Assembly: GCA_900315595.1 (NCBI GenBank)
Contig: OMZQ01000019.1
Coordinates: 1 to 42,552 of the forward strand
DNA length: 42,552 bases
Source of the DNA: an uncultured Eubacteriales bacterium
GTDB taxonomy: Bacteria > Bacillota > Clostridia > Oscillospirales > Oscillospiraceae
Direction: 5' to 3'
The number at the start of each line of letters is the position of its first letter. The stretch's first letter is position 1. Shown here in pieces: positions 23,201 to 29,040 of this stretch. The notes beneath the pieces were generated by a model, which searched no databases, had not been told where the DNA came from, and worked only from the letters and a program-made list of their open reading frames with translations. The position numbers and the translations under genes were made by a program.

Positions 23201-23814
23201 TGTCTACCGAGCTTGAATGGAAATACGCCGTGCCAAATCCGGCCGTGCTGGCGGAGCTGCCCGCCTGGGAGGGCTTTGCGGGTCTGTTCGACGGCCCGCC
23301 GAAGCAGTATCACATGCAGACCGTCTATCTGGACACTGACGACCGCCGGCTGGCGGCGGCGAATATCACCCTCCGCCGCCGGATGGAGAATCAGACCTCG
23401 GTGGTCTGCTGCAAGGCCCCGCTCCCCGGCGCGGACCCTGCATCCGGTAAGCTGCGCGGCGAATGGGAGCTTGCGGCGGACGACGTTGCCGCCGCCCTGC
23501 CCGTCCTGGTCGAACGCGGCGCGCCCGAGGCGATCCTGGAGGCCGCTGCCGCCGGTCTTGCGCCGGTCTGCGCCGCGGACTTTCTCCGCACCGCCCGCCC
23601 CCTCCGCCTGCCGGACGGCACGACCGCAGAGCTGGCCCTGGACAGCGGCAGTTTGCTTGGACAGATCAAGCTCCTGCCCTTCTGCGAGGTGGAGCTGGAG
23701 CTGAAATCCGGCGATCCCGAAGCCTGCCGCGCCCTGATCGAAGCCCTGGCCGCCGCCCGCGGTCTGCGGGTCCAGCCCCTGAGCAAATACGCCCGCGCCA
23801 AGCGTCTGCCGTAA
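23200..23814 (+). CDS. CYTH domain phosphohydrolase
   Basis: A 204-aa member of the CYTH/triphosphate tunnel superfamily, whose bacterial members mostly hydrolyse tripolyphosphate or other triphosphates and bind divalent metal. The diagnostic ExExK motif is E4-L-E-W-K8. The expected tunnel residues follow: L-R-R-R near residue 65, K in V-C-C-K-A-P, D-S-G-S in the middle and E-V-E-L-E-L-K at about 168-174. The second half is only about 95 residues and no CHAD domain is fused. ATG 23200 overlaps the preceding TAA, so it is coupled to the GT-B-like gene. Substrate not determined; adenylate cyclase and thiamine-triphosphatase activities are alternatives in the family. Confidence 0.85.
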   Translation: MSTELEWKYAVPNPAVLAELPAWEGFAGLFDGPPKQYHMQTVYLDTDDRRLAAANITLRRRMENQTSVVCCKAPLPGADPASGKLRGEWELAADDVAAALPVLVERGAPEAILEAAAAGLAPVCAADFLRTARPLRLPDGTTAELALDSGSLLGQIKLLPFCEVELELKSGDPEACRALIEALAAARGLRVQPLSKYARAKRLP

Positions 23815-23830
23815 GCCCGGCGAGGCCGCC

Positions 23831-23870
23831 AAACGCCCTCCGCACCCTTCCCGGTGCGGAGGGCGTTTTT
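23831..23870 (+). terminator. Terminator after the CYTH gene
   Basis: Stem CGCCCTCCGCACC/GGTGCGGAGGGCG with a 6-nt loop and T5. It splits the lipid cluster into two transcripts. Confidence 0.92.
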
Positions 23871-23982
23871 CAGGGAGCAGGGATCAGGGGCCAGGGATTA
23901 GGGACTAGGGATCAGGGACTAGGGGCCAGGGAATAGGGGTTATCTATACCCTGATCCCTATTCCCTGATCCCTAATCCCTAA
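23871..23982. repeat. Degenerate GGGAnnA microrepeats, inverted pair
   Basis: Plus-oriented units (GGGATCA, GGGATTA, GGGACTA, GGGAATA) run to about 23938 and complementary units (CCCTGAT, CCCTAAT, CCCTATT) run from about 23948, so the block is a long imperfect hairpin directly behind the terminator. Confidence 0.82.
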
Positions 23983-24014
23983 AGAACTCTTTTCCGCTTC
24001 CGCTCAAAAAATAC

Positions 24015-24043
24015 TTGTACTTTTCATAGATATGCTGTATAAT
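24015..24043 (+). promoter_or_regulatory. Sigma-A promoter of the PAP2 operon
   Basis: TTGTAC (24015-24020), 17-bp spacer, TATAAT (24038-24043), 35 bp before the start of the PAP2 gene. Confidence 0.9.
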
Positions 24044-24078
24044 AGCTTGAAGTCTCTGAACCCAGAAGTGAGAAGCCC

Positions 24079-24747
24079 ATGAAAAAGAGCAGACAATATC
24101 TGACCCGCCTGCTGCCGGCCTACGCCTGGCTCCCGGCGCTGAGCGTGATCGGGATGAATTTTCTGGTCTATTATATTCCAAAGCTGCTGGAAACCCACCG
24201 CAGCCTGCATCTGGTCTCCACGGCCCTGGACGACGCGCTGCCGCGCGTGCCGTTCTTCGCCGTCATCTACGTTCTGGCCTACGCCCAGTGGGCCGTCGGC
24301 CTCCTTGCCATCTGCCGGGAGAGCCGGGCGCACTGCTTCCGCGTGACGTCGGGCGTGCTGATCTCCGAGGCTCTGGTTCTGCTGGTCTTTCTGGTCTATC
24401 CCACCACGCTGCGCCGTCCGCCGGTGGAGGTCCGGGACCTGCCCACCGCCGTTCTGGACTGGGTCTACCGCTCGGACACGCCGACGAACCTCTTCCCTTC
24501 CCTGCACTGTATGCAGAGCTGGCTCTGCTTCCGCGGCGCGGTCGGGATGCGCCGGACGCCTCGCTGGTATCCCTGGGCGCAGCTCATCTTCGCGCTGCTG
24601 GTCTTTGCCTCCGTGATTCTGACCAAGCAGCATATCTGGCCCGACATCCTGGGCGGCATTGCCTTCGGCGAGCTGGGCCAGCTTCTCGGACGGCGAATCC
24701 GCGCGGAGCGCCTGTTCGGCAGACTTGAAGCAACTTCAAAGGAGTAA
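24079..24747 (+). CDS. PAP2 superfamily membrane phosphatase
   Basis: A 222-aa membrane protein with about six hydrophobic segments. It carries phosphatase motif C2 as F-P-S-L-H (139-143, with H143) and C3 as K-Q-H-I-W-P-D-I (H185 and D189); the C1 part is Y-P-T-T-L-R-R-P with the Arg pair before Pro. The pattern resembles the inositol-phosphorylceramide-synthase-like PAP2 branch more than UppP-type BcrC, so the enzyme could be a lipid phosphatase or phosphotransferase. It begins a unit with a UPF0104-like protein and a CDP-alcohol phosphatidyltransferase. The site before the ATG is weak (GAGAAG). Confidence 0.88.
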   Translation: MKKSRQYLTRLLPAYAWLPALSVIGMNFLVYYIPKLLETHRSLHLVSTALDDALPRVPFFAVIYVLAYAQWAVGLLAICRESRAHCFRVTSGVLISEALVLLVFLVYPTTLRRPPVEVRDLPTAVLDWVYRSDTPTNLFPSLHCMQSWLCFRGAVGMRRTPRWYPWAQLIFALLVFASVILTKQHIWPDILGGIAFGELGQLLGRRIRAERLFGRLEATSKE

Positions 24748-24750
24748 TCC

Positions 24751-25818
24751 ATGCAAAACGAAGCTGTTCCTTCACGGCCCGGAAAAAAGAAGCATCTGCT
24801 TTGGAATATCGTTTTCATCGGGATCGCAGTTCTGACCGTATGGGTCGTGGCCTCGAACGCCAAGGGCTTCTCGCTGGAAAACTTCCGCGCCTATCTGAGC
24901 GGAAACAACCCCTGGTGGCTGTCCGCCGCCTTTGGGAGCATGCTGGCATACGTTCTGCTCAACGCGCTGATGATCCGGCTCCTGCTCCGGGATTTCGGCT
25001 ATCACAGAAATCTCTGGGACTGCACGACCTACACCGCCGCCGACCTCTACTTTTCCGCCATCACCCCCTCCTCCACGGGCGGGCAACCGATGGAGGCCTG
25101 GTATATGATGCAGGACGGCGTCCCCGGCGTGATCTGCACCGTTGTCCTGCTGACCTACCTGCTGCTCTACACGGTCTCCATCGTCCTGATCGGTCTGGTC
25201 TGTCTGATCCTGTATCCGAACTCCTTCCTGGCCTTCGGCAGCTTTGGGCGGATCCTGATCATCATCGGCGCTGCCATCCAGCTTGGGCTGTCCCTGCTCT
25301 ACGCGGTGCTCCTTTGGAATGAGCAGCTTCTGTTCCGCATCTGCGACTGGTTTTTGCGGCTTTTGAAAAAGCTGCATCTGCTGCGGCACCCCGACCAGAA
25401 GCGCGAAAAGCTCCGCCGCTCGATGGAGCGCTACAGCCAGGCCACCCACCTGCTGGCCGGCAGACGCCGTCTGCTCGTCAAGGCCCTGCTGCTCAATCTC
25501 TTTCACCGCGCCGCACAGATCCTGGTGACGGTCTTCTGCTTCCTGGCCGGCGGCGGTTCGCTGGCGATGGCGCCGAAGATGTTCGCTATGCAGAGCAACG
25601 TCGTTCTGGGCGCCTGCTGCGTCCCGATCCCCGGGGCGATGGGCGTTACGGATTATCTGATGATCGACGGCTTCTCCTCCTTCCTGAACGAGACGCAGTC
25701 CGCCAATCTGGAGCTCCTGTCCCGCACCACGTCCTTCTATATCTGCATCCTGCTCTGCGGTCTGATCGTGATCGTCAAGGCGCTGATCGTCCGCTTCCGG
25801 GATCGGCGGCAGTCCTGA
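24751..25818 (+). CDS. LPG-synthase/flippase-like membrane protein (UPF0104)
   Basis: A 355-aa multi-spanning protein of the lysylphosphatidylglycerol synthase transmembrane family (the flippase-like part of MprF, without the lysyl-transferase domain). The family marker G-G-Q-P-M-E-A near residues 109-116 and A-I-T-P-S-S before it are clear, as is the N-terminal L-L-R-D-F-G-Y loop. Members are thought to move lipids across the membrane, and MprF flips lysyl-PG; here the substrate is unknown. AAGGAG and the 3-bp gap to the PAP2 gene show tight linkage. About eight helices are visible. Confidence 0.9.
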   Translation: MQNEAVPSRPGKKKHLLWNIVFIGIAVLTVWVVASNAKGFSLENFRAYLSGNNPWWLSAAFGSMLAYVLLNALMIRLLLRDFGYHRNLWDCTTYTAADLYFSAITPSSTGGQPMEAWYMMQDGVPGVICTVVLLTYLLLYTVSIVLIGLVCLILYPNSFLAFGSFGRILIIIGAAIQLGLSLLYAVLLWNEQLLFRICDWFLRLLKKLHLLRHPDQKREKLRRSMERYSQATHLLAGRRRLLVKALLLNLFHRAAQILVTVFCFLAGGGSLAMAPKMFAMQSNVVLGACCVPIPGAMGVTDYLMIDGFSSFLNETQSANLELLSRTTSFYICILLCGLIVIVKALIVRFRDRRQS

Positions 25819-25873
25819 CCGATCCCCAAATCATCATACAGAAAGAAGCGGGCCCTGCCCGCGGTGCTGCACT

Positions 25874-26854
25874 ATGAAACACGAATCTCTGCATCTGAAT
25901 GAGAATCTGAAGCAATACCGGGAGGAGATCGCCGCCGCCCGGAAATGCGAGAATATCAACGACCCGATCGACACCTACGTGATCGATTTCCTGGCGATGG
26001 GCTTCACCAAGCTCTTCGTGAAGCTGGGGATCGTGCCCAATGCCGTGACGATCCTTTCCATGCTCTCCGGCGTGGCCGGGGCCGTGCTGATCGCCCGGGA
26101 CAATCTGCCGATGACGCTCGGCGGGATCGCCCTCGTGATCCTCTCCGCCATCTTTGATGCCAGCGACGGTCAGGTTGCCCGGAAGACCAGGCATTTCAGC
26201 CGGATCGGACGGATGCTCGACGGCATGAGCGACGCCACGGTCTATTTCAGTCTCTATCTCGTGACCGCGCTCCGGGCGAGCTGCCGGCCCGCTTTCGGCG
26301 TCAGCCCCTCGGTCTGGACGGGCCTGATGCTGGCCCTGGGCCTGCTGACCTTTGTGTTCTACGTGATCCAGAGCCAGCTCCCCGACTACTTCAAAAACCT
26401 GCACATGTACATGATCGACAACGCGCACGGCTCGGAGCTCAGCCGGGCAAAGCACATCCTGGCCGAACGCGACCGGGCGAAGAAGGGCTCCTTCGAGCGC
26501 TTCTCCCTCTCCTGCTACGCCGCCTATACCCGGACCCAGGAGCGCCGCGCCCCCGTCACCCAGCGGATGCTGGACCGGATCGAGGTCGAGGGCAAGTCCG
26601 ACGCCATGACCGACGCCTTCTACCAAACCAGCCGCAAGCTCGTGATGGCAACCAATCTGATGACCTTCAATCTGCGGACCATCGTGCTGTTCATCTGCCT
26701 GCTGCTGCGGGTCGAGCCCATCGTCTTCGCCTTCTGCCTTCTGGTTCTGGAGCCGCTCCGGATCTATCTGCTCCGGCGGTATGAGCGCCTGGCCGCCCGC
26801 CTGCTGGCGGAACTGCCGGCGGGAGAAGCCGAACGCGAGGCCGCTTACGTCTGA
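25874..26854 (+). CDS. CDP-alcohol phosphatidyltransferase family protein
   Basis: Membrane enzyme that joins a CDP-activated lipid or alcohol to a hydroxyl acceptor. The family signature is complete: D95, D98-G99, A102-R103, G112, D116 and D120 with the expected spacing. The 326-aa protein has an unusual cytoplasmic N-terminal segment of about 40 residues and a long charged insertion (about 175-235) between helices, so it is longer than PgsA or PssA and the donor/acceptor cannot be named. The gene starts 55 bp after the flippase-like gene; no good binding site precedes the ATG, but AGAAAGAAG lies before a GCGGGC hairpin. Stop overlaps the rlmH start. Confidence 0.9.
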   Translation: MKHESLHLNENLKQYREEIAAARKCENINDPIDTYVIDFLAMGFTKLFVKLGIVPNAVTILSMLSGVAGAVLIARDNLPMTLGGIALVILSAIFDASDGQVARKTRHFSRIGRMLDGMSDATVYFSLYLVTALRASCRPAFGVSPSVWTGLMLALGLLTFVFYVIQSQLPDYFKNLHMYMIDNAHGSELSRAKHILAERDRAKKGSFERFSLSCYAAYTRTQERRAPVTQRMLDRIEVEGKSDAMTDAFYQTSRKLVMATNLMTFNLRTIVLFICLLLRVEPIVFAFCLLVLEPLRIYLLRRYERLAARLLAELPAGEAEREAAYV

Positions 26855-27336
26855 TGCGAAGCGTGAGCGTGCTTGCCATGGGCAAGCTCAAGGAAAAATT
26901 CTACCTCGACGCCGTGCGGGAGTATGAAAAGCGTCTGTCCGGCTATTGCCGCTTCAGCCTGACCGAGCTGCCGGAGCACCGTCTGCCCGACAACCCGTCG
27001 CAGGCTCAGATCGACGAGGGGCTTCGCCGGGAGGCGGAGCTGATTCTCGCCCGCATCCCGAAGGGAGCCTGGTTCTGCGTCCTGACCCCGGAGGGGGAAA
27101 AGCTCTCCTCCGAGGCGCTGGCAAGGACGATCGACGACGTCAGCCTGCGCAAGACCTCCCAGCTCTGCTTCCTGCTCGGCTCGTCGTTCGGGATCGACCC
27201 AACCGTCAAGGCCAGGGCGGATCTCCGCCTCTCCTTCTCCGACATGACCTTCCCCCACCATCTGGCCCGCGTGATGCTGCTGGAGCAGCTCTACCGCGCG
27301 GAAAACATCCTGGCGGGAACCAGATACCATAAGTAA
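26854..27336 (+). CDS. rlmH: 23S rRNA (pseudouridine-1915-N3)-methyltransferase
   Basis: SPOUT methyltransferase that methylates pseudouridine 1915 in helix 69 of 23S rRNA on the assembled 70S ribosome. The 160-aa length is normal. The knot region F-L-L-G-S-S-F-G (106-113) replaces the usual I-G-G-x-x-G by one conservative change, and the C-terminal signature R-V-M-L-L-E-Q-L-Y-R-A-E-N-I-L-A-G-T-R-Y-H-K is intact. The ATG shares one base with the TGA of the CDP-alcohol transferase gene, so it is translated by coupling. Functionally it is unrelated to the lipid genes before it. Confidence 0.97.
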   Translation: MRSVSVLAMGKLKEKFYLDAVREYEKRLSGYCRFSLTELPEHRLPDNPSQAQIDEGLRREAELILARIPKGAWFCVLTPEGEKLSSEALARTIDDVSLRKTSQLCFLLGSSFGIDPTVKARADLRLSFSDMTFPHHLARVMLLEQLYRAENILAGTRYHK

Positions 27337-27367
27337 AGCTCCGGCTGCCGCCGGAGCTTTCTTCTTT
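27335..27367 (+). terminator. Terminator after rlmH
   Basis: 11-bp stem AAAGCTCCGGC/GCCGGAGCTTT with a 4-nt loop, followed by CTTCTTT. Confidence 0.9.
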
Positions 27368-27396
27368 GGTGTTCGGGCGGGTTTCCCCTTCGCGGC

Positions 27397-28251
27397 TCAG
27401 CCCACCGTGCCCGTCACGGTCAGCACCGCCTCGCCGGGGACGGTCTCCCAGTCGCCGGTTTCCGTGCTCTGGGAGAAGGTCGCGGCAGGGACCGTGATCT
27501 GCCCGGCGACCGTGGCGAAGGCGCCGGTGGTCTGGTCATAGGTGTAGCCCGTCTTCACCGCCAGGGGCTCGCCGTTGAGAGTGACGGTCAGATCGCGGAG
27601 AATCGGATCGAAGGTGTCGGTCACGACCACTGCCGCGTCCGCCCCGGCGGGCAGATTGCCCTCGTTCTGGATCAGGAAGGTGTAGGTCAGGCTGCCGTTC
27701 TCCGCCACGACCGCGGGAGACAGGCTCTTGGTGATCCGCAGGTTGGCCTGCGCTTCGACCGTGACCGTCGCCTGCGCCGTCAGCGGGGTGCCGATGCCGC
27801 TGCCGGTCAGGGTGACGGCGTTGGTGATCTCGCAGCCCTCCGCAAGCGGGGCAGCGTCAGTCGTCGCGGCCTCGTAGAGGATGACCGCATTGCCGCCCGC
27901 CGGAACGCTCAGACCGGAGATGACCAGCGGCGCGCCCGACGCGGTCGGGTCGGCCTGCCGGGTCCCGTTGATGAACCAGACGGCGGAGTCCGGGGTGTAG
28001 CTGAGCGGATAGACCGTCTGCCCGCCCGCGGCGTAGGCGCCGAGGTCGTCGGTCAGGGTCAGGTCCGTATAGGCCGTCGCGCCGCAGTTCACGATCGTGA
28101 TCACGTAGGTCACGGTGTCGGTCGGCGCGTAGGTGTCCACGACGGCGGTTTTGGTCAGCGTCAGCGGAGAGAGCATCTGCCCCGTGACCACGTTGGAGGC
28201 CACGGACCGTCCGTTGTAGGACAGGTGCGCCTGATTGGTGAAGCTCGCCAT
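27397..28251 (-). CDS. DUF11-like conserved repeat protein without signal peptide
   Basis: A 284-aa beta-rich protein. Two immunoglobulin-like DUF11/CARDB-type repeats are visible: first about residues 28-140 (K-T-A-V..Y-A-P-T-D-T-V-T-Y-V-I-T-I-V-N) and second about 160-280 (L-R-I-T-K-S-L-S-P..N-G-S-L-T-Y-T-F-L-I-Q-N-E-G). It starts M-A-S-F-T-N-Q-A-H-L-S-Y-N-G, a start I associate with a widespread set of small clostridial DUF11 proteins of unknown role. No signal, anchor or LPXTG motif is present. The frame is open to 28560, but ATG 28251 with a perfect AAGGAGG upstream is the true start; the extension is repeat DNA. A spore- or surface-associated role is only a guess. Confidence 0.82.
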   Translation of the reverse strand: MASFTNQAHLSYNGRSVASNVVTGQMLSPLTLTKTAVVDTYAPTDTVTYVITIVNCGATAYTDLTLTDDLGAYAAGGQTVYPLSYTPDSAVWFINGTRQADPTASGAPLVISGLSVPAGGNAVILYEAATTDAAPLAEGCEITNAVTLTGSGIGTPLTAQATVTVEAQANLRITKSLSPAVVAENGSLTYTFLIQNEGNLPAGADAAVVVTDTFDPILRDLTVTLNGEPLAVKTGYTYDQTTGAFATVAGQITVPAATFSQSTETGDWETVPGEAVLTVTGTVG

Positions 28252-28292
28252 TGAAATACCTCCTTTTCGCACGGGCCTTCCCCGTGCCCTCC

Positions 28293-28321
28293 ATTCTATG
28301 CGCCGGGCGCGAAAATGGGAA
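28293..28321 (-). promoter_or_regulatory. Candidate promoter of the DUF11-like gene
   Basis: On the minus strand TTCCCA (28316-28321), 17-bp spacer, TAGAAT (28293-28298). The -35 matches only four of six positions. The leader holds a GGGCACGG/CCGTGC-type hairpin before the AAGGAGG. Confidence 0.4.
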
Positions 28322-28346
28322 AAGAAGGTCGAGCCGCCCGACGCAA

Positions 28347-28795
28347 CCCCGCGTAGGGGCGCGTATCCACGCGCCCGCCGACGACTGCCAGCCCCGCGTA
28401 GGGGCGCGTATCCACGCGCCCGCCGACGCAGCGCCTCGTAGGGGCGCGTATCTACGCGCCAGCACGGATCGACAACAGAGCCCCGCCGAAAAAAACCGAA
28501 AACGGTCATTCTCTGCCGTAGGGACAAGCATCGCTTGTCCGGCATTCGGAACGAATGCAATTTGCCGGAGGCAAATCCCGATCGACACGCGGCATGATTG
28601 CCCTGCGGGCAATTGTTTGCTTCGCAAACGCGGACGAGCGATGCTCGTCCCTACGGATTCTCGGAACGAATGCAATTTGCCGGAGGCAAATGACGATACG
28701 GGATCGCGTTATTCAAACGGGCAACATCGCCCTTGCGGGCGATTTGTTCCGCTTCGCGGAACCGGGCGCGTGGATACGCGCCCCTACGCGGAACG
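28347..28795. repeat. Large composite palindromic repeat block
   Basis: Three units of GTAGGGGCGCGTATCC/ACGCGCCC at 28354, 28397 and 28438, then GGACAAGC/GCTTGTCC, AATGCAATTTGCCGGAGGCAAAT, GGACGAGCGATGCTCGTCC, ATCGCCC/GGGCGAT and TTCCGCTTCGCGGAA hairpins, ending GCGCCCCTACG. The string is largely the reverse of 8309-8590. It contains no gene. Confidence 0.88.
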
Positions 28796-28840
28796 GTTGC
28801 GAGCGGGCGAAAAACGCGCAAAAAAAATCCGCAAAGCCCA

Positions 28841-28869
28841 TTGACTTTACGGTTTGCACATGATATAAT
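28841..28869 (+). promoter_or_regulatory. Strong sigma-A promoter upstream of rpoB
   Basis: TTGACT (28841-28846), 17-bp spacer, TATAAT (28864-28869). Transcription would begin near 28876, giving a leader of about 165 nt before rpoB with a GTCTGCG/CGCAGAC hairpin. Confidence 0.9.
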
Positions 28870-28923
28870 AACGCTCCGGTCTGCGTAATCGCAGATTCCG
28901 CAGACTTCACCTTTACCGTACAC

Positions 28924-28952
28924 AGTATAGCACAGCCCGGCCGCGATTGCAA
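28924..28952 (-). promoter_or_regulatory. Candidate leftward promoter inside the rpoB leader
   Basis: On the minus strand TTGCAA (28947-28952), 17-bp spacer, TATACT (28924-28929). It faces the rpoB promoter, and its RNA would be antisense to the first 40 or so nt of the rpoB leader. Confidence 0.55.
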
Positions 28953-29040
28953 GTGATTTTTTCACAAAAATACCAACTGCGCCGGGCGTATCATTATCCA
29001 ATCCCACCATACCATTCAGAAAGGCAGTGATGTTACCACC

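Noticed and set aside
23200..23814. Polyphosphate (VTC-type) polymerase
   Set aside because: The protein is a short CYTH domain only and has no VTC or SPX features.
28252..28560. N-terminal extension of the DUF11-like frame
   Set aside because: It consists of repeat DNA, and the ATG at 28251 has a perfect AAGGAGG.
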